From JALYRV01 sp036675475 (lineage in GTDB: Bacteria > Acidobacteriota > Vicinamibacteria > Vicinamibacterales > SCN-69-37): DNA of 64,000 bases. The DNA is taken from positions 124,001 through 188,000 of the forward strand of contig JAKFEY010000059.1 of the NCBI GenBank assembly GCA_036675475.1. The letters are read 5' to 3'. Both the position numbers and the translations under genes were made by a program. The notes below the pieces were generated by a model that did not search any database, was not told the DNA's origin, and saw nothing but the letters and a program-made list of their open reading frames with translations. Below are positions 52,595 to 61,372 of the stretch, one piece after another. Every line of letters begins with the position of its first letter. The first letter of the stretch is position 1.

Positions 52595-52885
52595 GGCCGC
52601 GCGAAAGGGCGCTCGGGTCAGTCTGTCGCTGCGCCGCGTAGCTCGGGCGATCTCAGCTCGCATGCACAACCACGGCGCCGCGACAGACCGACCACTCGCG
52701 CTCAGCGCGGCCGGATCGCAGGGCGGTGTCCGGTGTTCCTCAGCGCATCGGGGACAGGTCTTGAACTACAAGACCTGTCCCCGTCTGCGGAGAGACCGCT
52801 CTTTGGCTCGACTCTCCTCGGCGGCGCTGAGGAATACCGGACATCGCCCGAAGCATCAGCGACCCGAGCGCCCTGTCGCGCGGCT
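52595..52885. repeat. 291-bp nested inverted-repeat structure filling a convergent gap
   Basis: The gap from 52572 to 52884 has no gene. Outer arms 52595-52619 and 52861-52885 (25 bases) pair with one mismatch. Inside them, GTCTGTCGCTGCGCCG (52621-52636) pairs with 52675-52690 with one mismatch, and the palindromic element copy B occupies 52721-52849. Folded, this is a multi-branched, cloverleaf-like structure whose right end touches the stop codon of the SGNH gene. Confidence 0.85.
52721..52849. repeat. Palindromic element copy B
   Basis: 26-base arms (52721-52746 and 52824-52849) pair with two mismatches and contain TGTCCGGTGTTCC and GGAATACCGGACA. The core GACCGCTCTTTGG (52793-52805) is the inverted CCAAAGAGCGGTC. 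A perfect 14-bp hairpin GGGGACAGGTCTTG/CAAGACCTGTCCCC (52750-52782) is inserted near one arm and is absent from copies A and C. Confidence 0.9.
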
Positions 52886-53685
52886 CACCGCGCGGTGGGG
52901 GCGGGGACGTGGTAGCGCCCTTTGATCGCCTCGTAGTAGACCTCGGCGAGCTTCTGGTTGCCGGCCTGGGTCAGGTGCAGGCCGTCCACCCGCGAGATCA
53001 TGTCGTCGGTGATGTGCGGGTAGATGTCGACGAACGTCACCCCTTCCTCGAGCGCCATCCGCCGCAGGTCTTCGTTGTAGTTCGGCACGCGGTCGGCGGC
53101 CGTGCCTTTCGGGGGATCGCCGACGCCAGGCAGCTGGCGGGGCACCGAGCTGAGGAAAACGGTGACGCCGCGCGCCTGGGCGTCGCCAATCAGCTCCTCC
53201 ATGGCGCTGACGATGACCTGCCGGTCGGTTTCGCCCACCAGGTCGTTCGTGCCGTGCATCAGGATGACCAGCTGCGGCGCATAGGTCCGCAGAGCGTCGA
53301 GGAACCGTGACCGGGCGGCGCTGGTGGCCACGGCCTCGCCGCCGAAGCCCGCGTTGTAGACGTCGATCGTCTGCGACGTGTAGGTCGCCTTCAGAATCGA
53401 CCACAGCTTGAACGGGTAGGACAGGGCGATCCCGGGCGTGCCGGGGTCGTGCGAGCCCCAGAAGGCCGGCGTGCGCTCGCCCTCGGTCAGGCTGTCCCCG
53501 AACGCCATGATCCGCGTAATCGCCAGCGTGGGCGGCGGCGGGGGTGGAGGGGGAGGCGGCGGGGGAGGCGGCGGCGGAGGGGGCGGCGGCGTGCAGCACG
53601 GCGGCGGCTCCGCGCCGCATCCGGACAGGGCCGGACACCCGGCCAGGACCGCCAGCAGCAGGAAATAACCCGTTTTACGTTTCAC
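52885..53685 (-). CDS. SGNH/GDSL-family hydrolase lipoprotein with polyproline linker
   Basis: A 266-residue lipoprotein (signal YFLLLAVLAGCPALSGCGAE with lipobox LSGC). A run of 20 prolines (about residues 33-52) acts as a stiff spacer to the SGNH domain: block I AFGDSLTEG, block II Gly in YNAGFGGEAV, block III HGTNDLVG and block V DGLHLTQAG. Ser, Gly, Asn and His are all present, so it should be an active esterase, perhaps an acetyl-sugar deacetylase on envelope glycans. It converges with the GH-like gene across a large inverted repeat. Confidence 0.9.
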   Translation of the reverse strand: MKRKTGYFLLLAVLAGCPALSGCGAEPPPCCTPPPPPPPPPPPPPPPPPPPPTLAITRIMAFGDSLTEGERTPAFWGSHDPGTPGIALSYPFKLWSILKATYTSQTIDVYNAGFGGEAVATSAARSRFLDALRTYAPQLVILMHGTNDLVGETDRQVIVSAMEELIGDAQARGVTVFLSSVPRQLPGVGDPPKGTAADRVPNYNEDLRRMALEEGVTFVDIYPHITDDMISRVDGLHLTQAGNQKLAEVYYEAIKGRYHVPAPTAR

Positions 53686-53806
53686 AGCTCTGCACTAAAA
53701 GTTTTATGGGAGGGCGCCCAAAAGGGGTGAACCACAGCGGTATACATGGTATAAACCACCTCGTTCTCCCGCAAATCACCTGCACGGTGCCCAGCTTGGC
53801 AGGGTT

Positions 53807-54160
53807 ATGAAGGTTACTGAATTCGAACCCGTTTTCGGAAACGGCGCCCCCGGTTCGGCCGCACTATCGCGACCGATGGTTGCCGATCTGTTCTACCGCG
53901 TCCGTTGCGCGCTCTTCCGCATGCACGACTTCCAGGTGAAGGTGGCGCCCGGCCGCGTGTGCCTGGCCTGTCATCATTGCGGCAAGCGATCGGAAGGCTG
54001 GGAGATGAGCCCGCCAATGGGCGTCGCCCCGCAGAGCGCGACGGTCGTGAAAGTCGAGCCTCGCGACCGAAGGCTCGATGCCGTACCCGTGCGCATGGCG
54101 CGCGTGCTGCATCACGCTCCCCGCGTGCAAGTGCAGGAAAAACGCGCCGTCGCAAACTAG
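53807..54160 (+). CDS. Small protein with CxxCxxCG zinc-binding motif, unknown function
   Basis: A 117-residue protein. The central part HDFQVKVAPGRVCLACHHCGKRSEGWEM contains CLACHHCG, a probable half zinc knuckle, followed by a Trp; this is a pattern I have seen in short hypothetical proteins of acidobacteria. The C-terminus is basic and poorly structured. The 121 bases upstream hold GGTATACATGGTATAAACC, a possible -10 region, but no strong ribosome site. It could be a regulatory or adaptor protein for the glycan genes downstream; that is only positional. Confidence 0.6.
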   Translation: MKVTEFEPVFGNGAPGSAALSRPMVADLFYRVRCALFRMHDFQVKVAPGRVCLACHHCGKRSEGWEMSPPMGVAPQSATVVKVEPRDRRLDAVPVRMARVLHHAPRVQVQEKRAVAN

Positions 54161-54224
54161 CCGCTCCGGAGCGGTGTGCTGCCCCACACCGCCATCTCCG
54201 CATTCCGCCTGACATAATGTTGCC

Positions 54225-56126
54225 GTGCTGAACGTCGTCGTCTTCACCGGAGGACGCGGATCCGAAGTCCTCTCGAAGAGACTGCTGGCGCGCAAGGATG
54301 TCGCCCTCACGCTCGTCGTCAATGGCTATGACGATGGGGCGTCGACTGGAGAAGTCCGGCGCTTTCTCGGCGACAGCCTCGGCCCCTCGGATTTCAGAAA
54401 AAACGCCTCACGCGTGGCCGCGGCCACCGGCAGCTGCTCGCCTGCCCTGATCGCGCTTGTCGATCGGCGGCTGTCGGACGATGACGCCCAGGCGCGCGCG
54501 GCGTTCGACGCGGTCGCGGCCGATGGCGGAGCGAGCGAGGGACTGACCGAGGAGGAGGCCGCGGGCATCCGGTCGCGGCTGCAGGCCTTTCAGGCGGAGC
54601 TCGCGCGCGGCGGCACGTTTCAGTTCGCCGACTGCGCCATCGGCAACCTCGTGTTCGCGGGAGGCTTCCTGCTCGCGAAGCGGGCCTTCAACGCCGCCGT
54701 CGAGGATTACAGCGCGCTGCTCGGGCTTCCGGCGGGCGTCATCGAGAACGTGACGCTTGGGGAGAATGCGTTTCTTGTGGCCATCGATCGCAACGGCGCG
54801 GTGCTCGGCACCGAAGAGGCCATCGTCGACGCCCGGCGCGAGAATCGCATCGACGACATTTTCCTGATCGATCGTCCGCTGCCGGCGGGTGAGTGGACCG
54901 CTGACACCGCGCGCGCATTCTTTGAGCAACACGCCGCGGCGCTCACGTTGAACCCGCGCGTTGCCGCCAGGGTCGACGCCGCCGATTTGATCGTGTACGC
55001 ACCAGGCACGCAGTATTCGAGTCTGTTCCCGTCGTATCTCACGCCCGGGCTCGGACGCCACATCGCGGGCAACCTCAAGGCGCTCAAGCTCCTGATCACC
55101 AACCTGCAGATGGACGCCGAGATTGCGGGATCCAGCGCGGTGGGCCTGGTCGATCGCGCGCTGTTCTATCTCACCGAAAAGGGGCGCGTGGCGCTGCCGA
55201 CGCCGTTTCTCATCACGCATTACCTGCTGAACGATCCGAAGCAGGCCGAGCCGGAACGGCCGTACGTGCCGCTGGGGCAGGTCGACAGCTTCGAGGATCC
55301 GCGCCTGGTGCGCATCGGCTTCTATGAGGACGGCGTCAGCGGCCGGCACGATGCTGCGAAGGTGCTGACGCCGTTCGTCGAGTCGCTGCTGCAGCCGGCA
55401 CGGCGCGTGCGCGTGGCGGTGTTTCTCTATGGCGCGAACTCGGCGAACAAGCTGACGCAGAGCATGCTGGAGATCGCGCGTGCGCAACCCGCGCATGCCG
55501 ATCTCACGATTGTGGCGGCGCGCCCTGACGCGCTGCCCGACGAGGCGTTCGTGCGCAGCCTGCCGTTTGCCGTGGAGTTTGCGCTCACCGAGGAAGGGGC
55601 CGAGCGGCGCATCCGCGAGGGCATCGCCGCCGGCGCCTTCGACTACGTCGTGCTGTTCGAGTCGTCCGGCATGTATCGCGGCGACGATGCCGCGGCGCTG
55701 ATTCGATATGTCGAAGGCGGACGGCTCGACGCGGTCTGGGGCAGCCGGCGCCTGTCGGTGCGCGACATCGACCGCTCCTATCAGCAGCGGCGCGCGGAAG
55801 GGCCGCTGTCGCGCGGCGTGTCGCGCGCGGGCAGCCACATGCTGAGCGTCGGCTATCTGATGCTCTACGGCCGCTACGTCGCCGACACGCTTTCGGGCGT
55901 GCGCGCCATTCGCGCCAGCGATGCTGCCGCCGTGCCGGTGCCGCTCACGCACAAACTCGTGAACCAGCATCTGCTCGGCAACCTGATGCGGCGGCGCGCG
56001 GATCTGCTCGAGGTGCCGGTGCAGTTCCTGCCGCTGTCGGCCGCGCGCGTGCGCCGCACGTCCATTGGCGAAGGCCTGCGCAGCATCGGGACGATGGTGA
56101 AGACGCGGTTCGGGAGGCGGGCGTGA
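54225..56126 (+). CDS. CofD/YvcK-like domain fused to a degenerate GT2 domain
   Basis: A 633-residue two-domain protein. Residues 1-345 match the CofD/YvcK (2-phospho-lactate transferase, UPF0052) fold: VVVFTGGRGSEVLSKRLL, VVNGYDDGASTGEVRRFLGD, SLGPSDFRKN, DCAIGNLVFAGGFLLA and YAPGTQYSSLFPSYLTPGL. Residues about 390-630 look like a GT-A glycosyltransferase without the DxD motif: VRVAVFLYGANSANKLTQSM, FDYVVLFESSGMYRGDD, VWGSRR, DTLSGVRAIR. CofD moves a phospho-lactyl or phosphoenolpyruvyl group to a phosphate-free alcohol; here a sugar or nucleotide-sugar acceptor is plausible. The GTG start lies just after CATAAT. It overlaps the next gene (GTGA). Confidence 0.75.
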   Translation: MLNVVVFTGGRGSEVLSKRLLARKDVALTLVVNGYDDGASTGEVRRFLGDSLGPSDFRKNASRVAAATGSCSPALIALVDRRLSDDDAQARAAFDAVAADGGASEGLTEEEAAGIRSRLQAFQAELARGGTFQFADCAIGNLVFAGGFLLAKRAFNAAVEDYSALLGLPAGVIENVTLGENAFLVAIDRNGAVLGTEEAIVDARRENRIDDIFLIDRPLPAGEWTADTARAFFEQHAAALTLNPRVAARVDAADLIVYAPGTQYSSLFPSYLTPGLGRHIAGNLKALKLLITNLQMDAEIAGSSAVGLVDRALFYLTEKGRVALPTPFLITHYLLNDPKQAEPERPYVPLGQVDSFEDPRLVRIGFYEDGVSGRHDAAKVLTPFVESLLQPARRVRVAVFLYGANSANKLTQSMLEIARAQPAHADLTIVAARPDALPDEAFVRSLPFAVEFALTEEGAERRIREGIAAGAFDYVVLFESSGMYRGDDAAALIRYVEGGRLDAVWGSRRLSVRDIDRSYQQRRAEGPLSRGVSRAGSHMLSVGYLMLYGRYVADTLSGVRAIRASDAAAVPVPLTHKLVNQHLLGNLMRRRADLLEVPVQFLPLSAARVRRTSIGEGLRSIGTMVKTRFGRRA

Positions 56127-57550
56127 CGCGCCTGCTGATCATTCCGGCGGCCGGGCGCGGCTCGCGGCTGGGATCGTCCGATCCGAAAGTGCTGACGCGC
56201 GTGGCGGGGCGGCCGATGCTCGATCATCTCGAGCGGCTGTACCGGCGGCACGTCAGCCGCGTCGTGGTGGTGGCGCACCCGTCATTCGCGGCGGCCGTGC
56301 GGTCGCGCCTTGCGGCGTTCGGCTGGACGGCAACGGTGGTCGAGCAGGCCGAGCCCACGGGGATGCTCGACGCGATTCTGCTGGCCGCGCCGGCCGTGCT
56401 CGAGGCCGCGCCCGATCGGGTCTGGATCACGTGGTGCGATCAAATCGCCATCCGGCCCGAGACGGTCAGGCGCATGATGGATCTCGAGGCGCGCGACCCC
56501 GACGCCGACGTGATCATGCCGACGTCACGGTCGGCGCATCCCTACACGCACCTCGAGTTCGACGAGACCGGGCGGGTGACGCGGTTCCTCCAGCGTCGCG
56601 AGGGTGACGAGATGCCCGCCGACGGCCAGAGCGACGCCGGCTTCTTCAGCCTGTCGCGCCGCGCGTTTCTCGAGGATCTCCGCTGGTTTGCCGGCGAGAC
56701 CGCCGAGGGCAGCGGCACCGCCGAACGCAACTTCGTCCCGTTCGTCGTCGGCCGCCGTGTGGTCACGTTTCCCGTCACGCCGGTCGAAGCCACCGGCGTC
56801 AACACGCCCGAGGAGCTCGCGCTCGTCGCACGCGAGCTGCGCCCGCGCATTTCGATCGTCATTCCCGCGTTCAACGAGGAGCGGTTCATCGGCACGCTGC
56901 TCGAGCGCATCAAGGCGGTTGACCTCGCGCCGCTCGGCTTCGATCGCGAAATCATCGTCGTCGACGACTGCTCGCGCGATCGGACGGCGGCGATCGTCGA
57001 GGGCGTCGACGGCGTGACGCTCGTGCGCATGCCGGTCAATGGCGGGAAGGGTCGCGCCGTGCGAGAGGGGATTGCGCGCGCGACCGGCGACCTGATTCTG
57101 ATTCAGGACGCGGATCTCGAATACGACCCGCAGGACTATCGACAGATGCTGACGGCGCTGCGCGAGAGCGGCGCCGACATCGTCTACGGCAGCCGCTACA
57201 TGCACGCAGGGAGGCACGCGCAGCAGTCGTTGACGGCGTATCTCGGCGGACGCAGCCTGAGCGCGATCGGGTGGGCGTTCACGGGACGCTATCTCACCGA
57301 CACCGTGACGGCCTACAAGCTGTATCCGCGATCGCTGCTGCTCGACATGGAGCTGCAGACGACGGGCTTCGAGCTCGATCACGAGATGACCGCGAAATCA
57401 CTCGCGCGGGGGATGAAGATTGTCGAGGTGCCGATCAGCTACCATCCGCGCAGCCGCGCGGAAGGCAAGAAGATCGGCATGAAGGACTGGTTTCGCGCGC
57501 TGCGAACGTTCCGCCGCTACGGCAGACGGCGCGCCGCCACGAACGTCTGA
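56123..57550 (+). CDS. Nucleotidyltransferase-GT2 fusion
   Basis: A 475-residue bifunctional protein. The N-terminal ~235 residues are a sugar-nucleotide pyrophosphorylase/MobA-like domain: IIPAAGRGSRLGSSDPKVLT, GRPMLDHLERL, WCDQIAIRPETV, SDAGFFSLSRRAFLEDL, TPVEATGVNTPEEL. The C-terminal ~235 residues are a DPM1-like GT2: ISIVIPAFNEERFIGTLLER, IIVVDDCSRDRTAAIVEG, NGGKGRAVREGIARATGD, IQDADLEYDPQDY, DTVTAYKLYPR. It could charge and transfer one sugar to a lipid carrier. It is coupled to the CofD-GT2 fusion, whose C-terminal domain is related, and overlaps the convergent methyltransferase gene by 34 bases. Confidence 0.85.
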   Translation: MTRLLIIPAAGRGSRLGSSDPKVLTRVAGRPMLDHLERLYRRHVSRVVVVAHPSFAAAVRSRLAAFGWTATVVEQAEPTGMLDAILLAAPAVLEAAPDRVWITWCDQIAIRPETVRRMMDLEARDPDADVIMPTSRSAHPYTHLEFDETGRVTRFLQRREGDEMPADGQSDAGFFSLSRRAFLEDLRWFAGETAEGSGTAERNFVPFVVGRRVVTFPVTPVEATGVNTPEELALVARELRPRISIVIPAFNEERFIGTLLERIKAVDLAPLGFDREIIVVDDCSRDRTAAIVEGVDGVTLVRMPVNGGKGRAVREGIARATGDLILIQDADLEYDPQDYRQMLTALRESGADIVYGSRYMHAGRHAQQSLTAYLGGRSLSAIGWAFTGRYLTDTVTAYKLYPRSLLLDMELQTTGFELDHEMTAKSLARGMKIVEVPISYHPRSRAEGKKIGMKDWFRALRTFRRYGRRRAATNV

Positions 57551-58440
57551 CCCAGGCGATACGCCACATGCGCGCGGCCCGCGCCGGCCGCGTGCGCGAG
57601 ACGCGACAGCATCCGCATCGGCGCGCCCAGCACATCGCCTGCACGGTGCAGCACGTAGGCCAGCTCCAGCTTCTGGGTGTGCGGCCGCGTGTGCAGCATC
57701 TCGAAGCCGTGCTTCTTCAGCATCTCCCGCATCGTCTTCTTCGAGAAGTAATAGAGGTGCACCGAGCTGAGAAACGGCCAGTAGCGGCCGAGCGCCTTCG
57801 CCGACGGGCTGCCGATGTCCGGGAAGGTGAGGATCAGATGGCCGCCGGGCTTCACGAGATCCTTCACGCGCTCGAGAATCACCGAGGGCTGCGGCAGGTG
57901 CTCCACGACGTCCCACAGCGTGACGACGTCGTAGTGGGCCTTCGGAAGATCGTGTTCGGTCAGCGGGCCGGGGCGAATGTCGATGCCGTAATGCTGTTTG
58001 CCCCAGGCGGCGAGCCAGCGATTCGGCTCGCAGCCGTCCACCTGCCAGCCCCGGGCACGGGCCGCCGCGAGAAACGAACCGCCGGCGGTGCCGATGTCGA
58101 ACACGCGGCCGGGGCCGCCCGTCAGCGCCTCGATGCGCGCCACCGATTCGCCGAACGTGCGCTCGCGCGCCTCGGCCTGACTGACGAACGTGGGGTCCTC
58201 GCCGGCGCTGTACGAGTCGACGATCGCGCCGGCCTGCACGCGCGGACTGACGAAGACGAGACCGCAGTGCCGGCAGGCCACGAGGCGATCGACGAGCGGC
58301 ACGTCACTCGACGCGCGAAAAATGCGGACGAGATCCTGCTGCGAGCGGCTGGTGTCGCGGGCCGGGCGGAGGACGTCGTGATTCATGCTGCCGCACAGAT
58401 CGCACGGCACTTCTTCGAGAACGGGTGCGCTGGTGTTCAT
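57517..58440 (-). CDS. SAM-dependent methyltransferase with N-terminal zinc ribbon
   Basis: A 307-residue class I methyltransferase. The N-terminal CDLCGS ... CRHCGLVFVSPR is a zinc ribbon typical of the Methyltransf_13/sugar C-methyltransferase-like group found in surface-glycan clusters. The SAM motif is VFDIGTAGGSFLAAARARGW; motif post-I DGCEPNRWLA; motif II DVVTLWDVVEHLPQP; motif III VKPGGHLILTFPD. It may methylate a sugar or lipid-linked intermediate. Its start overlaps the GT-C gene stop (ATGA); last gene of the four-gene minus-strand operon. Confidence 0.9.
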   Translation of the reverse strand: MNTSAPVLEEVPCDLCGSMNHDVLRPARDTSRSQQDLVRIFRASSDVPLVDRLVACRHCGLVFVSPRVQAGAIVDSYSAGEDPTFVSQAEARERTFGESVARIEALTGGPGRVFDIGTAGGSFLAAARARGWQVDGCEPNRWLAAWGKQHYGIDIRPGPLTEHDLPKAHYDVVTLWDVVEHLPQPSVILERVKDLVKPGGHLILTFPDIGSPSAKALGRYWPFLSSVHLYYFSKKTMREMLKKHGFEMLHTRPHTQKLELAYVLHRAGDVLGAPMRMLSRLAHAAGAGRAHVAYRLGQTFVAARRLP

Positions 58441-60464
58441 TTCGCTACTGCGAGCACAAGTGTGCTGCCCTGTCTGAACATCGGGGGAAACAAATCGGGG
58501 CGGCCTTCGAGCCGCGCCAGGGAGGCGGCGGTCGGCGCGCCGCGATCCTCCTCGTCGATCCAGAGATAGTCGATATCCATCGCGCGCGCGTCGGCATGCG
58601 CGGCTTCGGGAGGTAGTTCCGTAAAGATGCGATGCACACGCGCCGCGAGGTCGTGATGCCGCTGCTCGGGCAGCAGTGAAATCGGAATCGCGGCAGCCAT
58701 GCGCCGGCCGGTGAACGTCGGGATGCCGCTCCAGTTCTGCCGCGCCCGGACGATGGGATCGAACTGCACGACCGCGCGCGGATCCGTGGCGCGGCGCACC
58801 CACTCGAAGCCCGCCTGCTGATCCGGCGAGAAGGGGATGGTCCAGAGGAAGCCCGGCCCCATATCGCGGTTTTCGAGATCGCGCGCGTTGAACCAGTCGA
58901 TGGCGGTGGTCGGTACTCCCGCGAGGAAGATGACCGCGGCGAAGGTCATGGCCAGCACGCGGCCGGATCGGCGATACGCGACCACGAGGCCGCGCGCGAC
59001 GAGCATGCCGGCCGAGACCAGAATGATGTTGCCGGCGCGGAAGCCGACCCATGACGACTCCGTGATGGTCACGAAGTGCATCAGCAGCAGCCCGAGCACA
59101 AGCGCGAACAGAGCCGGCACGACGGGCCGGAACGGGATGTGGCGCGACGGCAGCAGGCCGATGACGGCCGGAATCAGCACGCCGCCGAGCGAAATGAAGA
59201 GCGCGCTCCACGGCGCCTTGCGCGCGGCCGGGTGCAGACCGACCGTCACGGCCTCGGCGCCGGCGCTCATCCCCGCCGCGACGCACCACCAGAGGGCCAG
59301 GCCGACCGGGATGACCGCAAGCGTGGCGCCCGCGGCCGTGCGAATCGTCATGTGACGCGCCACGACATCCCACAGCACGGTGAGGCCGTACACGCCGCAG
59401 AAGATGGCGCCCAGCAGCGGATTGAAGGTCACCGACAGACCCAGCGCGAGGCCGATGAGCAGGGCGGCGCGCCGGGGCGTGCCCGTCCACCGGCTGGCCG
59501 CCAGCACGGCGATCAGGCCCAGCGCGCACGATATGGAATGCTGCGGCGTCCACCACATGGCGCGCGGCAGGTTGTCGATGCGCAGTCCCTGAAAGGGGTA
59601 CTGCGGCCACGCCGACACGGCGTCGATGTTGAGCTCGCGCAGCACGCGCCACGGCTCGTCGCGCAGCAACAGATGCCAGCGCAGCGCGTACAGGCCTTCA
59701 AAGCTGGGCGCCAGAATCGCGATGCCGCTTGCGACGACCGCCGCCCAGCGGCGTCCTGTTGCGGCCCACGCCACCAGATAGACCATCGACACCAGCAGCA
59801 GCGCCGTCATCATTGCGACGATCTTGAGCGTCGCCTCGACGCGATCTGACGCGCCCGGCTCGCCGCGCGTGGCCAGTACCGCGGCCGGCAGGAAGTACGT
59901 CCAGTAGTAGTGGAGATCCTCGTCGGCGATGTACGGATTCTTCAGCTGCGGCTCGAAGCGCGCGACCTCGTGCGTCAGCGCCATGTGCCACACGAAATCC
60001 GCGGTGAAGTATGCGCGGAAATATTTCGTGCCGCCCTCGTCCACTTCGCCGGCGCGCGCGAACGGCGCGCCCACGAGCAGCGGCACGAGGTGCAGCACCA
60101 GAAGCAGCGCCGCCGAGTCGCGCGGCGTCCACTCCGGCAGCGTGATCAGCGGACCCTTGAAGTAGCCGGCCAGCACCTTGCCGAGCAGAAGCAGCATCAG
60201 CCAGGCAAACACGAACGCGAGCGGCGCCGGCTGTCCGGTGACCACGGGAATCCAGAACGCAAACGCCAGCAGCGCGTAGCCAAGCAGCGCGCCGGCCGCG
60301 AACCGCGCCGCGTGCTTCCTCCCGAACAGGGCCGCGCCGATGGCCACACCCGGCAGCACGCCCAGTAGATAAAGCAGCAGCGTGACGAGGCCGGCAACGC
60401 CGCCGTAGAGCCACGACAGCCCGGCCACCAGCAGCGTGAGCGTCAGCCGCAGCGGCAGCGTCAC
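58437..60464 (-). CDS. Large polytopic GT-C-like membrane protein
   Basis: A 675-residue protein with about 13 hydrophobic helices and a final soluble domain (about 560-675) ending DLFPPMFRQGSTLVLAVAK. A loop after the fourth to fifth helix contains YFRAYFTADFVWHMALTHEV and NPYIADEDLHYYWTYFLPAA, with acidic and His residues typical of GT-C or DUF2298-like membrane proteins. Its role is probably transfer of a lipid-linked sugar, but no subfamily is clear. The GTG start overlaps the flippase gene (GTGA). Confidence 0.75.
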   Translation of the reverse strand: MTLPLRLTLTLLVAGLSWLYGGVAGLVTLLLYLLGVLPGVAIGAALFGRKHAARFAAGALLGYALLAFAFWIPVVTGQPAPLAFVFAWLMLLLLGKVLAGYFKGPLITLPEWTPRDSAALLLVLHLVPLLVGAPFARAGEVDEGGTKYFRAYFTADFVWHMALTHEVARFEPQLKNPYIADEDLHYYWTYFLPAAVLATRGEPGASDRVEATLKIVAMMTALLLVSMVYLVAWAATGRRWAAVVASGIAILAPSFEGLYALRWHLLLRDEPWRVLRELNIDAVSAWPQYPFQGLRIDNLPRAMWWTPQHSISCALGLIAVLAASRWTGTPRRAALLIGLALGLSVTFNPLLGAIFCGVYGLTVLWDVVARHMTIRTAAGATLAVIPVGLALWWCVAAGMSAGAEAVTVGLHPAARKAPWSALFISLGGVLIPAVIGLLPSRHIPFRPVVPALFALVLGLLLMHFVTITESSWVGFRAGNIILVSAGMLVARGLVVAYRRSGRVLAMTFAAVIFLAGVPTTAIDWFNARDLENRDMGPGFLWTIPFSPDQQAGFEWVRRATDPRAVVQFDPIVRARQNWSGIPTFTGRRMAAAIPISLLPEQRHHDLAARVHRIFTELPPEAAHADARAMDIDYLWIDEEDRGAPTAASLARLEGRPDLFPPMFRQGSTLVLAVAK

Positions 60465-61372
60465 GTCGTCGCCCCCCGCACATCGCGTCCGAAGCCGGTG
60501 GCGTACAGCACGGCGCCGGGAACGTTGCCCACAATGCCGAGCGCCACGAAGAGCACCGACAGCGCAAAGGCCGCGGGCTCGGGAACGCCGACGTGCCCGA
60601 ACGCCCACCAGAACGCGAACTGGCTCGAGCCGATGCCGTTGGGCAGCGGCGCCACGAGCATGATCAGGAGGATCACCGGAATGAAGGCGAAGTAGACCAG
60701 CAGCCCGGCCTCGATGCCGAGCGCGAGCCCCAGGAACCACGCCTGGATGATGCGAAGGATCTGCACGCCGACCGACGCGGCCAGCACGCCGGCCAGTTGC
60801 GCGCGATGTCCCCGGTACGCATTCAAGGCGGCGAAGAGTTTATAGCGCGCCGCGACGCGGGCGTTGAAGGCCAGCGTGAGCGCCACGGCACAGACGACGG
60901 CCACGACGACGAGGCCGGTGACGACGATCTTTTCGGAGAGCAGATCCGGCGCGAGGGCGAGGCCGGCACCCGCCATCAGAAACACGCTGACGACGCCCAG
61001 CAGCCGATCCATGAGCACCGACGCGAGGCTTTCGTGCGCGCTGACGCCTACGCGCGCGAGGCTCCACGTGCGCACCGCGTCGCCGCCGATGCTGGCCGGC
61101 AGGAACGTGCCGAGAAAGGTGCTGACGAAGAAGATGCGGATGACCGCGCTGAGCGGGGGCCGCGAGCCGTGGGCGATCGGCGCGAGCAGGGCGATCCAGC
61201 GCCAGGCCATCAGCGCGCGATCGGCGAAGACGAGGAGCACTGCAAGCAGCACCCAGCGCCAGTCGGCGCGGGCGAGCGTCGCGGCGACTTCACGCGGGTT
61301 GCTGTAATAGAGGAACAGCGCGAACAGCCCCGCCGCGATCAGAAGGCGGGCTGCGCGTGCGGCGGCTGTCAC
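60461..61372 (-). CDS. LPG synthase TM-like (UPF0104) flippase-domain protein
   Basis: A 303-residue polytopic protein of the lysylphosphatidylglycerol-synthase membrane-domain family, without the aminoacyltransferase domain. Family motifs are NPREVAATLARADWRWVLLA, ALMAWRWIALL, FFVSTFLGTFLPASIGGDAV, SLASVLMDRLLGVVSVFLM and LPNGIGSSQFAF. Such stand-alone domains are thought to act on or flip lipids in glycolipid pathways. GTG 61372 overlaps the radical SAM stop (GTGA); the open frame upstream of it lacks the family pattern. Confidence 0.88.
   Translation of the reverse strand: MTAAARAARLLIAAGLFALFLYYSNPREVAATLARADWRWVLLAVLLVFADRALMAWRWIALLAPIAHGSRPPLSAVIRIFFVSTFLGTFLPASIGGDAVRTWSLARVGVSAHESLASVLMDRLLGVVSVFLMAGAGLALAPDLLSEKIVVTGLVVVAVVCAVALTLAFNARVAARYKLFAALNAYRGHRAQLAGVLAASVGVQILRIIQAWFLGLALGIEAGLLVYFAFIPVILLIMLVAPLPNGIGSSQFAFWWAFGHVGVPEPAAFALSVLFVALGIVGNVPGAVLYATGFGRDVRGATT

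Noticed and set aside
52733..52915. Small protein gene (60 codons) inside the 52.6-52.9 kb gap
   Set aside because: The open frame falls entirely within the inverted-repeat element, has no ribosome site and is explained by the conserved frame of the element.
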